Shown here in pieces: positions 26,913 to 36,074 of a stretch of DNA of 64,000 nt. The DNA is from Nostoc carneum NIES-2107. Its GTDB lineage: Bacteria; Cyanobacteriota; Cyanobacteriia; Cyanobacteriales; Nostocaceae. Numbering within the stretch: position 1 is the first letter of the stretch; each line of letters begins with the position of its first letter. The stretch is taken from the NCBI GenBank assembly GCA_002368155.1, contig AP018180.1, positions 6,528,908-6,592,907 of the forward strand, in the 5' to 3' direction. Position numbers and translations under genes: made by a program. The notes under the pieces are model-generated. The model ran no database searches. It was not told the origin of the DNA and saw only the letters and a list, made by a program, of their open reading frames with translations.

Positions 26913-29111
26913 ATGATGGAGAACAATTTAACTAAATCTTCAACTTACGAACGCAATGGAAGTGCAATACACCAAGCATTTTCACCTCAGATTACGGCAT
27001 GGTTTGACAAGGATAGTAATGATTGGGATTTACGACAATTCTTAAGTGTTATACAGCGACGAATGTTGATTATTGTAGGAGTAGCAACTGTTGTCATGGC
27101 TGCTGTGGGCTACTCTACATTAAAGCAGCGACCTATCTATGAAAGTAATTTTCGACTTTTAGTAGAACCTGTAAATGAAGAAAAATCTTTGTCACAACTC
27201 ACCATTGATCCTAGCAGCTCAGGTAAATCTGGTAGTTTAGATTACGAAAGCCAAATTCAGGTTCTTAAAAGCCCAGAATTGATGATAAGCATTGTCAAAG
27301 AGATACAGAAAATATATCCAAATATAAATTATGATTCTCTAATGACATTGTTAACAATTCGTCGTTTGGGACAGACTAAAATCATAGAGGTAAGATTCAA
27401 AAGTGAAGACCCTCGACAGATTAAAGTAGTTCTAGATATCATTGCTAAGTCTTATTTAGAATATAGTCTGCAAAAGCGCCAAACTAAGTTAAGGCAAGGT
27501 GTACAGTTTGTTGAGAAACAACTGCCAAGTATTAAAAATAGAGTAGATAGTTTGCAAAAAGAGCTGCAATTGTTTCGCCAAAGGTATGATTTTATTAGTC
27601 CAGATGCTCAGGCAACACAAATTGCCGGTCAAGTGCAAGCCTTGAAAACCCAAAGGTTAGCAATTGATCAACAATTAGCTATGTCTCGTGCCAATTTTGC
27701 CAGCATGAGAGGACAACAAGGAGAACTGGCAGCAATCAGTAATACATCTGTATATCAACAATTAATTTCTCAGGTACGTCAATTAGATGCTCAAATAGCA
27801 GGAGAACAAACTCGTTTTCAAGAAGATAGCCCACCTATACAAAGTTTAAGGCAGAAAAAAGAAAATTTATTGCCATTATTAGAAGAAGAAGCCAAGAGAA
27901 CTTTAGGAGTCAAATTTGCTGAGATCGCTACTCAAATTCAGACTTTAGAAGTACAAAGCCAAGAATTAAAAAAAGCAGAGATTCAAGTTGATCGAGAAGT
28001 TAAACTATTACCAGTTTTATCACGAAGATATACAGAACTGCAGCGAGAGCTACAAATTGCTACTGAGAGTTTGAATCGGTTTTTAACTACTCGTGAAACG
28101 TTACAAATTCAGGTGGCTCAGACAGAACTACCTTGGGAGTTAATTCAAGGAGCATTTGAGCCTGAACAACCAATATCTGCTAATATTCAACGTAGCTTAA
28201 CTTTAGGTTTTATTGCTAGCTTACTTTTAGGTGTTGGCATTAGCTTGCTACTAGAAAAGGTAGATAATACATACCATACTGCTGACAGTCTCAAGGAAAA
28301 AATCAAACTACCTTTGCTGGGAACTTTGCCTTTTGATAGAAAAATCCAAGATAGTCGATATCACAATTCTGAGAACAAAGTTTTGGAAAAAATCTTACCG
28401 AAAAAGGTTTCTCGCAAAATGCCAAAAATGTCTCATATATTACAACGTCGCTCCGCTAGCGATCGCTATTACGGTCAAGGCAGATTTTGGGAATCTTTAC
28501 AGGTACTGTATTCAAATATTCAACTACTCAGTTCCGATCAACCAATTCACTCTTTAGTTATTAGTTCAGCATTACCAGGAGACGGCAAATCTACAGTTTC
28601 ATTCCAACTAGCCCAAATAGCAGCAGCAATGGGCAAAAAAGTACTACTTGTAGATGCTGATTTACGCCGCCCCCAAGTTCATGAATTAGCCGATCTAAGT
28701 AACCTGTGGGGGTTAAGTAGTTTAATTTCCACGAATATCCCTATAGGACAGGTAATCAGGCAAATGCCAACGATGAACAACTTATCTGTGATTACCTCGG
28801 GGCCGATACCACCCGATCCTGCAAGGTTGCTTTCTTCAGAAAAAATGAAGCAACTAATGGGCTATTTCAATAGAACTTTTGACTTAGTTATTTATGATAT
28901 GCCGCCGATAGTAGGACTAGTTGATGCGAGAATGATAGCACCCTACACTGATGGGGTAGTGATGGTAGTAAGGTTAGACAAAACAGATAAATCGGGGCTA
29001 ATGCAAGCTCAAGATAGTCTAAAACTTTCTCCCGTCAATATTTTAGGCATCGTTGCTAACGGAGATAAGACTAAGTACAAAGGCTACAAACATTACTATA
29101 AATATAGTTAA
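26913..29111 (+). CDS. Wzc-type polysaccharide co-polymerase and tyrosine kinase (BY-kinase)
   Basis: A 732-residue inner-membrane protein. A first membrane helix follows RRMLIIVGVATVVMAAVGY (around 50-68), a long periplasmic Wzz domain with coiled coil extends to about 420, and a second helix lies at LTLGFIASLLLGVGISLLL. The cytoplasmic kinase has Walker A GDGKST (556-561), Walker A' LVDADLRRP (about 579-587) and Walker B VIYDMPP (about 658-664). The C-terminus YKGYKHYYKYS is a tyrosine cluster, the usual autophosphorylation site. Such proteins set chain length and control export of exopolysaccharide. It stands alone and ends in a strong terminator. Confidence 0.9.
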   Translation: MMENNLTKSSTYERNGSAIHQAFSPQITAWFDKDSNDWDLRQFLSVIQRRMLIIVGVATVVMAAVGYSTLKQRPIYESNFRLLVEPVNEEKSLSQLTIDPSSSGKSGSLDYESQIQVLKSPELMISIVKEIQKIYPNINYDSLMTLLTIRRLGQTKIIEVRFKSEDPRQIKVVLDIIAKSYLEYSLQKRQTKLRQGVQFVEKQLPSIKNRVDSLQKELQLFRQRYDFISPDAQATQIAGQVQALKTQRLAIDQQLAMSRANFASMRGQQGELAAISNTSVYQQLISQVRQLDAQIAGEQTRFQEDSPPIQSLRQKKENLLPLLEEEAKRTLGVKFAEIATQIQTLEVQSQELKKAEIQVDREVKLLPVLSRRYTELQRELQIATESLNRFLTTRETLQIQVAQTELPWELIQGAFEPEQPISANIQRSLTLGFIASLLLGVGISLLLEKVDNTYHTADSLKEKIKLPLLGTLPFDRKIQDSRYHNSENKVLEKILPKKVSRKMPKMSHILQRRSASDRYYGQGRFWESLQVLYSNIQLLSSDQPIHSLVISSALPGDGKSTVSFQLAQIAAAMGKKVLLVDADLRRPQVHELADLSNLWGLSSLISTNIPIGQVIRQMPTMNNLSVITSGPIPPDPARLLSSEKMKQLMGYFNRTFDLVIYDMPPIVGLVDARMIAPYTDGVVMVVRLDKTDKSGLMQAQDSLKLSPVNILGIVANGDKTKYKGYKHYYKYS

Positions 29112-29143
29112 GCGAATTGAGCATATAGCATATGTATGGGGCA

Positions 29144-29190
29144 AGAGTCAAAAATCACAATTTTATTTGAGTTGTGATTTTTGACTCTTA
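29144..29190 (+). terminator. Strong stem-loop terminator
   Basis: An 18-bp perfect stem (AAGAGTCAAAAATCACAA at 29144-29161 with its complement at 29173-29190), an 11-base loop and a T-run just after. It lies about 30 bases past the BY-kinase stop. It may also work for the gene on the other strand, though a U-run is less clear there. Confidence 0.75.
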
Positions 29191-29253
29191 AATTTTTTAC
29201 GGCGATGCTAGTGCCCTGTTTTTCCATCATTTCTATTCGCAGTTAACGATGAT

Positions 29254-29808
29254 CTAGCTGATTTCTTGCCATCCATGCATAGGCGCTATGCTTTTAGTCA
29301 CCCATTCAATCATGATTGGCGGAGCTTCGGAAATCAAGATGCTGGGATAGACTGCTGTCCCCCATTCTGGATGTACTAGTACACAGCATTTGTTTTTGAT
29401 GACTGGGTAATTTAGCAAAGCTTTGACAACTGCTGTGTCGTCATGAGGAACAATTCCAGGATGAGAAAGTAGCGGATAGCCTGTACGAGGATCTATGAGG
29501 TCTGTGAAATAGCTGCGATCGCGTAGATTAAAAGCTAAATCAAAACCAAACCGCATAAACTTTTCTCGTAAGTGTTCTTTCTCTTCCTCTATAAGAGGTG
29601 TACTTTCCTGTAATTGATACTGTGATTGTTGTAAAACAATCACTACCCATAAAGTTGACTGCTGCTTCCAATCTGGTAATATCCGTTCGCAGTTGGCACA
29701 GATATACCGACTAGGAGAATGAATAGAAATCTGAACTGCTTGTCCCGTTTTGCCAACCAAATGAATGGGACAGTTTTGTTTTGAACTGTAAACTGGAGGG
29801 TAGTTCAC
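29254..29808 (-). CDS. MMADHC (CblD)-like protein
   Basis: A 184-residue protein starting at GTG. FGFDLAFNLRDRSYFTDLIDPRTG and CCVLVHPEWGTAVYPSILI line up with the C-terminal domain of human MMADHC (FADFIDP-SG and CC-V--H--WGT-V---I), the cobalamin trafficking protein. That domain has a flavin-nitroreductase-like fold and works with MMACHC. The N-terminal part has CPIH and CANC, possibly a metal or thiol site not present in the human protein. Cyanobacterial proteins of this kind carry the MMADHC annotation, but a role in cobalamin handling is not shown. Confidence 0.75.
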   Translation of the reverse strand: MNYPPVYSSKQNCPIHLVGKTGQAVQISIHSPSRYICANCERILPDWKQQSTLWVVIVLQQSQYQLQESTPLIEEEKEHLREKFMRFGFDLAFNLRDRSYFTDLIDPRTGYPLLSHPGIVPHDDTAVVKALLNYPVIKNKCCVLVHPEWGTAVYPSILISEAPPIMIEWVTKSIAPMHGWQEIS

Positions 29809-30372
29809 TAAATTGATTTGGTTTTTGCAAGTTTTTCAAGTTAATTCCTGCGATCGATAATAACTCTTAAAACTTCATAAAAATCATCAAACTTGCATAA
29901 AATTTAAGTTTCCTTTGCTTGTATTGTCGATCAAGTTTACATTTTTAATCCGATTTTTATCTTTTATTAACCTATTACTAGCGAACTGACAAAAAATTTT
30001 GATATTTTCTGATGTAAATAGCTAACGACAACTACTTTCTAGAGAGTTTCCCTGCTAACATCCGAGCAACAAAAACTCACTAAAAAACTGTAAAAATCTA
30101 CCTTTATTAGTCCTCCTATAACAAGGGATAGCAATTTGAACTGAAAATATGGTTGGAAATACCGGAGAAAGGGTTTTTCTTGGCCTTTCTCCTAGCTCTT
30201 AGACTTGAATTGCAGGATAGAATCCTAAGGGCGATCGCACAATCTGAATAATTATACCAACCAATTGCATAAAAAGTTGGTATAAAGTAAACAACCTATC
30301 AGGTGCGAACAGGACTAAAAAGTTAAAGATTGGCTAGATAACTACAGGAAAAAATAGCCAGTTACCGATGAC
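29809..30372. other. Gene-free spacer with three hairpins
   Basis: No coding frame was found. GGAGAAAGG (30164-30172) pairs with CCTTTCTCC (30184-30192). TTATACCAAC (30252-30261) pairs with GTTGGTATAA (30276-30285). TGGCTA (30331-30336) pairs with TAGCCA (30355-30360), just downstream of the PsiE-like gene on the minus strand, where it could end transcription. Confidence 0.5.
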
Positions 30373-30867
30373 TTACAACTCAGGTTTTTCAGTCAATAAC
30401 TGCGTGATTGTTTCTGCAATGTCAGGGTTAGTGGTTTTGTCATGTTCAAAAAAGCGAGTCATCCAGGGTAAAGCAACTAAAATCCCTGCTAAAACTACTA
30501 AAAATATAGAAATACTTAGTAGTTGATCGCGCGGTATTTCTAGCACCCCACGTAAAATTACCTCTCGCAAAGCTGAAACAATAGTAATTTCTACTGCTGC
30601 GCCTACAGATATGCGTTGTGCTTGTAGGTAATCGATTAACAAGCGGAATAACTCTACTAGAATTAAAATAAACAAAATATCAGATGTTACTTCCCGTAAA
30701 TCTAATGGACGTAAAAAAGAAGTAAACATATCTGTCAGACGGATCAGCATTACACAAAATAAGCCCAGACAGAGTGAGATAATAATAAAGTCTTGAAAGA
30801 TTTCTAAATTCCGTACAATTCTATCTCGTTGTAACCAATTATTTAACTCTGTTATAGAGTTTCTCAA
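30373..30867 (-). CDS. PsiE-family membrane protein
   Basis: A 164-residue protein with four hydrophobic segments (about 26-48, 62-82, 90-108 and 118-138). The pattern FIIISLCLGLFCVMLIRL, DILFILILVELFRLLIDYL and VGAAVEITIVSALREVIL matches the PsiE family, first described as phosphate-starvation-inducible in E. coli. The start used is TTG (30865-30867); no ATG lies near in frame. Its function is unknown even in model bacteria. Transcription is monocistronic. Confidence 0.75.
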   Translation of the reverse strand: MRNSITELNNWLQRDRIVRNLEIFQDFIIISLCLGLFCVMLIRLTDMFTSFLRPLDLREVTSDILFILILVELFRLLIDYLQAQRISVGAAVEITIVSALREVILRGVLEIPRDQLLSISIFLVVLAGILVALPWMTRFFEHDKTTNPDIAETITQLLTEKPEL

Positions 30868-31166
30868 TCTAGTGAGGTACGTTTTTGAAGCTGATTGTTT
30901 TGATATAAAAGGTTCGTGTGTACTTCAGTTGCCTGGGAAACGCTATATCAGGCGTTTTGGCATGGTACATCCCCAATTTATAGAATTGCATATATTTATC
31001 TTAGAGAATGCCAATTTACAAATTGGTAACAAATCATATTGATTGATAAATTATTATCAAATAAAAAGAATTAAAAAACCATTTTTTAGTAACTAAAATT
31101 ACTAAAAAATGATATTTATTCCAAATACTGAGATGTAGGTTTTCAAGGCTACTAAGTTTAGGTGCG

Positions 31167-31304
31167 TTATACCAGTTCAAATAATGTTTGCGGCAGATAA
31201 ATTCTTTGTAGGGGCACGGCATCGACAATCTTTTGGTATATCAAATATCTTACTGGTGCCGTGCCCCTACCTATCTGTCGCGTTCTTTTTTCAAAATGGT
31301 ATTA
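31167..31304. repeat. MITE-like hairpin element, 138 bp
   Basis: The core arms are a perfect 14-bp inverted repeat, GTAGGGGCACGGCA (31208-31221) with TGCCGTGCCCCTAC (31257-31270). Outer arms CGGCAGATA (31191-31199) and TATCTGTCG (31272-31280) and the ends TTATACCAGTTCAAA and TTCAAAATGGTATTA are also inverted, imperfectly. The element has no genes. Confidence 0.65.
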
Positions 31305-31372
31305 GCTTTAGCGTGACGCATTTTAGATGGTATTGGGATTTTTCAGACATCAAATCGGATTTTTATCAATAA
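31305..31372. repeat. Dispersed repeat, copy A
   Basis: TTTTTCAGACATCAAATCGG (31339-31358) and its flanks match a copy at 59881-59908 at 26 of 28 positions. Both copies are preceded by an ACGCAT motif. With the MITE-like element just upstream and the terminator just downstream, this accounts for the spacer 30868-31462, which has no gene. Confidence 0.55.
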
Positions 31373-31393
31373 AGTATGTAATTTGTCATAAAA

Positions 31394-31423
31394 AACAGGA
31401 CTTACATTTTTATAAGTCCTGTT
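31394..31423 (-). terminator. Rho-independent terminator of the BON-domain gene
   Basis: Read on the minus strand, an 11-bp stem AACAGGACTTA/TAAGTCCTGTT with an 8-base loop is followed by a T-run. It lies 40 bases past the stop at 31463. Confidence 0.8.
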
Positions 31424-31462
31424 AAGAATTATCAGACTATTAATGGAAAACTGTCTGAGATT

Positions 31463-31924
31463 TTACTGAGCTTTTGCAGCTTTTGCTTCTACTTTTACGC
31501 TTTTAACACCTTTTTGTTCTTTGACTAATGGCTCAATCTTCTTGAGATCAGCCGTGGTGGGAACTGTCCCTGTGACTGTAACAACGCCGTCTTTGTCTTC
31601 AACTGCTAACTTGCTACCAGGAATTTTTTCGGTTAACTTGCTGAGAATTAAACTTTTAGTAGCAGTTTCGGTAGCAGTAGTTTTGGTGTTTGCAGCTGCT
31701 TGTTTGGCTGGAGTCTTACTAGTTTCGGTAGTAGTTTTAGCAGTAGTTTTGGTATTTGCAGCTGCTTCTTTGGCTGTAGTTTTAGTGTTGGCGGATGCTT
31801 CTTTGGCAGTTTTGGTGGCTTCATTGGTGGTGGGAGTTTCTGACGCATTTTTGGTTGCATCTTGGCAACCAAAACTACCAATTACCAGAATACTGCTGAC
31901 TAACAAGGGTATGAGCTTTTTCAT
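31463..31924 (-). CDS. BON-domain lipoprotein
   Basis: I use the ATG at 31922-31924 (MKKLIPLLVSSILVIGSFGC), which has GGAG seven bases upstream and a signal peptide with Cys at residue 20 fitting a lipobox-like SFGC. A longer frame from 32020 lacks these. The mature part begins with a low-complexity Lys/Thr/Ala segment with repeated NTKTTAKEAAA-type units, then a C-terminal BON domain (about 92-148: LTEKIPGSKLAVEDKDGVV and TVTGTVPTTADLKKIE). BON domains bind phospholipid or periplasmic surfaces. The protein is likely anchored in a membrane facing the periplasm. Confidence 0.8.
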   Translation of the reverse strand: MKKLIPLLVSSILVIGSFGCQDATKNASETPTTNEATKTAKEASANTKTTAKEAAANTKTTAKTTTETSKTPAKQAAANTKTTATETATKSLILSKLTEKIPGSKLAVEDKDGVVTVTGTVPTTADLKKIEPLVKEQKGVKSVKVEAKAAKAQ

Positions 31925-32483
31925 ATCAATCTCCGAATTGACTACTTGAAGCGATTCATTAAGGTGTGTGTTATGTTGAGGAGCAAATCTTAAAAAACAA
32001 TTAAATTTGAACTTACGCAAGTGCTAATTTTCAGCACACAGGTGATTAAAATCTGAAACCCTGGAAACTTCTAAGGGCTAGGCTATTTTAGCCAACGATA
32101 GAAGCACCAATTCAATTTCAGTTACGGCTACTAATGAGTCAGACTTTGCATACACTTGATGGTTTGATATCGTCACAATCTAAATACCCAGTGGCTTTCC
32201 TCCAAGGTAGGCTTGATTCAGTCTTTCATTAGAAGATAGATGTTATCAGATCTAAATAGCTTTGGCACAAAATTGCCCAAAATTTAATAATATTTCATTA
32301 GTGATTTCCGTTAATCTGGCGATCGCTCTTGGTGAGTAGATCTCAATCTCAGGGGAAATCGCGCCTATATTGTTCGGTTCTACGACTGTCACCAATACGC
32401 AAATGGCTATAACCTCGTAAGTAAGTAGTGAAATGCTTAACCTAGCTGTTATTAGTCGCTTTCCAATCAAGGGGTGAAAACCT
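31925..32483. other. Gene-free spacer between divergent genes
   Basis: It separates the starts of the BON-domain gene (31924) and the histidine kinase gene (32484). It holds the promoters of both by inference. A 72-codon minus-strand frame inside has no protein-like features and is not called. Confidence 0.5.
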
Positions 32484-33902
32484 GTGTACGAATGGATATT
32501 GCCAAGTCTGAAGGAAATTTTAGCTGAGAATCAGTCACCGCTGACTGAGTGTTCATCAGCCAAAGCAGAATGGCAGTGGCGTATCAGCTTGGCAGCAACA
32601 GAACATTTGCTGATCAATTCTTTAACTTCTGCTGCACCTGATACAACCCAAGGATTAGTTTTAGCTGCACCAGCACCTCTGTTTAGCCAACCATCACTCA
32701 CTCAAAGCTTACAAACTGTAACTTTTACAGCCCAGCCATTTAATCCCTTGGCGTTGATGCCATTTGAAATGCCGATACCCCTAGAAACGGTAGAGGACGC
32801 TGCTTCACATAAATCAGTACTACGTTTATTGCCTGCCGATCCTCTAGGGACAGAACAATTCTGCTTAGTTTTTACAGATAAATTTAGATTAGTACTAGTT
32901 TTGGCTGAACAAAAGAACGGCCAAAAAACATTCTTATTTTCCTTTGAACCAGAGGTAGTACAGCAAGCTTGGCTAGCTGTTGGTGCGAGGGTAATGCTAA
33001 CTAACCCTGAGTTTTACGCCGATTTGGATGCATTAGTACAAAAGTATGCTGTCGTGCCTCCAGATTACCGTACTGTCATGCAGTTTAGTCAGTTTTTACT
33101 GCAAGAATTCGCAGAACCAGAACAATATAAAGAGAATATTCCGACTTCACAACCAACACCCACCCCCGCATCTTCGCCTACTCGCCCGGATGTGGAATTA
33201 TTGCAAGCATTTGCTCATGAAGTTCGCACTCCATTAACCACTATTCGCACTATGACTCGCTTACTATTAAAGCGGCGAGACTTACCTGCGAATGTTATCA
33301 GTCGCTTAGAAGTGATTGATCATGAATGTACTGAGCAAATTGACAGGATGGAGTTGCTGTTTAAAGCCGCAGAACTAGAGACATCTAACTCGGTGAAATC
33401 TAACCACACTCAACTTACACCGATGTCTCTCGATCAAGTTTTGCAGCAGAGTATTCCCCGTTGGGAACAAGCTGCAACTCGACGCAACTTAACTTTGGAT
33501 GTGGTGTTACCCCAGCAACTACCAACGGTAGTTAGTAACCCAACCATGTTAGACAGGGTACTGACTAATTTGATTGAGAATTTTACTCGCAGCTTACCTG
33601 CTGGTAGTCATATTCAAGTGCAAGTGATTCCCGCTGGCGATCAACTGAAGTTACAATTGTCGCCGCAATTTCAGTGCCAAGATACTAGTACAGCGCCGAC
33701 ACCGACAACACCACCTATTCGCAAAGCCTTGGGTCAATTGCTGATGTTCCAACCGGAAACCGGTACAATTAGTCTCAATATTGCGGCAACTAAGCATTTA
33801 TTTCAAGCCATTGGTGGCAAACTCATAGTGCGTCAGCGTCCGCACTATGGCGAAGTGATGACTATTTTCTTACCTTTGGAAGTTAGCACTAAGCAATGGT
33901 AA
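32484..33902 (+). CDS. Histidine kinase-like protein with degenerate ATP-binding domain
   Basis: A 472-residue soluble protein starting at GTG (GGGGTGAAAACCT just upstream). The N-terminal 190 residues are an unassigned sensor region. AHEVRTPLTTIRTMTRLLL is an intact dimerisation/phosphoacceptor helix with H245. The catalytic part keeps an Asn in LIENFTRS where the N-box should be, but the G1 box D-x-G-x-G is missing and the G2 box reads TGTISLNIA instead of G-x-G-L-G-L. So phosphate acceptance is possible while ATP binding is doubtful. It converges on another odd kinase at 34093-35505. Confidence 0.75.
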   Translation: MYEWILPSLKEILAENQSPLTECSSAKAEWQWRISLAATEHLLINSLTSAAPDTTQGLVLAAPAPLFSQPSLTQSLQTVTFTAQPFNPLALMPFEMPIPLETVEDAASHKSVLRLLPADPLGTEQFCLVFTDKFRLVLVLAEQKNGQKTFLFSFEPEVVQQAWLAVGARVMLTNPEFYADLDALVQKYAVVPPDYRTVMQFSQFLLQEFAEPEQYKENIPTSQPTPTPASSPTRPDVELLQAFAHEVRTPLTTIRTMTRLLLKRRDLPANVISRLEVIDHECTEQIDRMELLFKAAELETSNSVKSNHTQLTPMSLDQVLQQSIPRWEQAATRRNLTLDVVLPQQLPTVVSNPTMLDRVLTNLIENFTRSLPAGSHIQVQVIPAGDQLKLQLSPQFQCQDTSTAPTPTTPPIRKALGQLLMFQPETGTISLNIAATKHLFQAIGGKLIVRQRPHYGEVMTIFLPLEVSTKQW

Positions 33903-33942
33903 GTAGTTATGCAAATTAATTGACTATCCTCTCTTTGAAGTT

Positions 33943-33970
33943 GTCAAAAGTCAAAAGTCAAAAGTCAAAA
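33943..33970. repeat. STRR, GTCAAAA x4
   Basis: Four heptamers GTCAAAA in the spacer between the two convergent kinase genes. No terminator hairpin was evident here. Confidence 0.85.
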
Positions 33971-34092
33971 ATTACTATATCCTGCTATCTACTTGTAACG
34001 TAAGCATCTGAGCCGAAGTTGATACAAATAAAAGCTTTTGCGCCCCTACTCATTTATTTATGGCATGATTTTTGAAATTTTTAATTCAAAAA

Positions 34093-35505
34093 TTAAATAA
34101 CTGGCTGATCTTGAACACGCGCTAAACTCACTGTAAACGTCGAGCCTTCAGCAGGTTTACTTCTAACGGTAATTGAACCACCGCAACGCCAAAGTAACTG
34201 CTGTACAATTGTTAACCCTAAACCTGGGCCGCTAGATTCATCTATTGTCCCGGAACGCACACGGTAAAAGCTGTCAAAGATTTTGGCAGTTTCGGTTTCG
34301 GCTATGCCAATACCTGTATCGCGGAACTCTAGTTGGACAAAATTGCCATGCACACGCGATCGCACCCACACTTGACCGCCACTCGGGGTAAATTTAATAC
34401 TGTTATGTAGTAAATTAATCACGATTAGTCGCAATCCCCCAGCTACACACCAGACATACGGCAGTTCTGTGGGAACTGTATAGGCTAGCATAATGCCTTT
34501 TTCTTGAGCTACGGGCTGGTATGTACTGACTATACCAGGCACAATATCTGCAAGACTAACCGATTCTAAGGTAGAATCTTGCAAATTACGCTCTAAATTG
34601 ACTAAATCTACTAAACCATTAATTAAAGAATTTTGGCGATCGCATTGGCTATTTAACATTTGTAAATAGCGTTGCCGTTGGGGTGGTTTGAGGGTAGGAG
34701 AATTTAACAATGATAGCGCTGTTTTCATGTGGGTAAGAGGCGTACGCAACTCTTGACACACATTGCTCAGGTAGTCATCTTTGGCTTTTCCTCTGCTGTA
34801 TAATTTTTGATTTTGCTGCTGCAACTTGGCAGTGCGCTTTTTAATTTGTTGTAGGTTAATTTCATCCTGTCGCTGAATTTGCTTGGCCAAAAGCTGATTC
34901 ATGAGCGTAGATTCAGGCATACTAGGACAAAGAAAATCTGTCGGCACAATTGGCGATGATTCCGCTGTGCTGGCTTTTTTAATGCCATCTAGTACTTGCT
35001 GAACTACTCTACCTTCAACAGTATTGATCGCTAGTAAAGGTGTAGATTTATTAGCGTTTATCTTTTTTAATATTGGGTTCCTGCGTCTTTTAAGGGGTCG
35101 ATAAGCCAAAATTAAACTACAAAACTGTGGCGACAAAGTTATAAAAAAGTATTCCCGTTGTAGTTGCCTATTTGGTAATAACTTAATAATTTGACTATTC
35201 AGTGCTGGACTCAGGGATCTATTCCTTCTCTCTTCCCCTTTCCGCCTCTCTTCCATCTGACAGTTATAAATCACAACAGACACATCAACTGCGGATTGAT
35301 AACGCTCTAATTCTGAATACCAAATTTTTCCAGGTGGTAGCTTGACCCATAAAGTCGCGGCAATTTTCTGTTCAATCAGCAAGTCAATTTGTGACCGCAC
35401 TAATGATAACAGAGCCGCTGGAGTGAGAGGCAATGCTAGGGGAGGCGCTTGCACTCCCGCAACCAAATGATAAACAGACAGATCCTGAGCCAGAAAATCA
35501 TTCAT
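34093..35505 (-). CDS. Histidine kinase-like protein lacking the phosphoacceptor histidine
   Basis: A 470-residue protein. The N-terminal 100 residues (QDLSVYHLVAGVQAPPLALP onward) resemble the DICT-type sensory domain of cyanobacterial signalling proteins, tentatively. A coiled coil follows at about 205-240. The dimerisation helix reads NVCQELRTPLTHMKTAL: the His of the H-box is Gln251 (codon CAA). The catalytic domain is complete: LHNSIKFTPSGG (N), FRDTGIGIAE (G1) and GPGLGLTIV (G2). It should bind ATP but cannot autophosphorylate in the usual way. I believe similar CQELRTPL proteins exist in other cyanobacteria, which would make this conserved and not a mutation; unverified. Confidence 0.8.
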   Translation of the reverse strand: MNDFLAQDLSVYHLVAGVQAPPLALPLTPAALLSLVRSQIDLLIEQKIAATLWVKLPPGKIWYSELERYQSAVDVSVVIYNCQMEERRKGEERRNRSLSPALNSQIIKLLPNRQLQREYFFITLSPQFCSLILAYRPLKRRRNPILKKINANKSTPLLAINTVEGRVVQQVLDGIKKASTAESSPIVPTDFLCPSMPESTLMNQLLAKQIQRQDEINLQQIKKRTAKLQQQNQKLYSRGKAKDDYLSNVCQELRTPLTHMKTALSLLNSPTLKPPQRQRYLQMLNSQCDRQNSLINGLVDLVNLERNLQDSTLESVSLADIVPGIVSTYQPVAQEKGIMLAYTVPTELPYVWCVAGGLRLIVINLLHNSIKFTPSGGQVWVRSRVHGNFVQLEFRDTGIGIAETETAKIFDSFYRVRSGTIDESSGPGLGLTIVQQLLWRCGGSITVRSKPAEGSTFTVSLARVQDQPVI

Positions 35506-36047
35506 GAGTCAAGCACAAGAAGGAAAAATGAGGAAGGATAAAGGACATAAATAATTCTGCCTTTGCTTTTCACCCTAATATTTACCTTTTTTACGAAAAA
35601 TCTACAAAATTTAATACTTATCAGAAATATGGAATATAAATTGTAAAACTAATGGAGTGTATCATTTACCCTATGATGTAGCAAGTATATATGGGTAAAA
35701 ATACATTGAGATTTGATTAGTTTTATCATTAATTATCTTTTTATTAATTAGATATGGGTCAAAGGTGTTTGCTGTTTGGTGTTTTTCAGAGGAAATAGGA
35801 AACAGGGCATCATTTTGAATGATTTATTTCTCTTATAGGGGACTTCCAGAAATTAAATTATTCCATCAGTAAGGTTAAAGATTTTCAATTCGGAATTTGG
35901 TTTGGGGAAAAGGTTAAAGGGTAAGGGTTAAAGGTTTTTTCTTGCCCCTTTTCCCCTACCCCTTTTGCCCTTAACCGACAAGTATTACCGCACCCCTGCA
36001 CTCTGGGAAAAGAAATGCAGGGAGTTTAAATTTATAGAAAGCGGCGG
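35506..36047. other. Gene-free spacer with inverted purine/pyrimidine repeats
   Basis: GGGGAAAAGG (35904-35913) pairs with CCTTTTCCCC (35947-35956), within a purine-rich strand followed by a pyrimidine-rich strand (to about 35976) that includes GGTTAAAGGG-type units and their complement. No gene was found. It separates the kinase start from the murE end. Confidence 0.5.
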
Positions 36048-36074
36048 AAAACTCCATGACCGGAGCGGAGTTTT
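36048..36074 (-). terminator. Stem-loop just after murE
   Basis: AAAACTCC (36048-36055) pairs with GGAGTTTT (36067-36074), directly adjoining the murE stop. The U-run is part of the stem, so it is a weak terminator. Confidence 0.45.

Noticed and set aside
31521-31949. A 142-codon plus-strand frame over the BON-domain gene
   Set aside because: It is the antisense of a low-complexity Lys/Thr/Ala repeat and has the Val/Leu/Ala composition that results from that; not a gene.
32252-32470. A 72-codon minus-strand frame upstream of the histidine kinase gene
   Set aside because: No motif, no ribosome site of note and it overlaps the divergent promoter region; it looks like chance.
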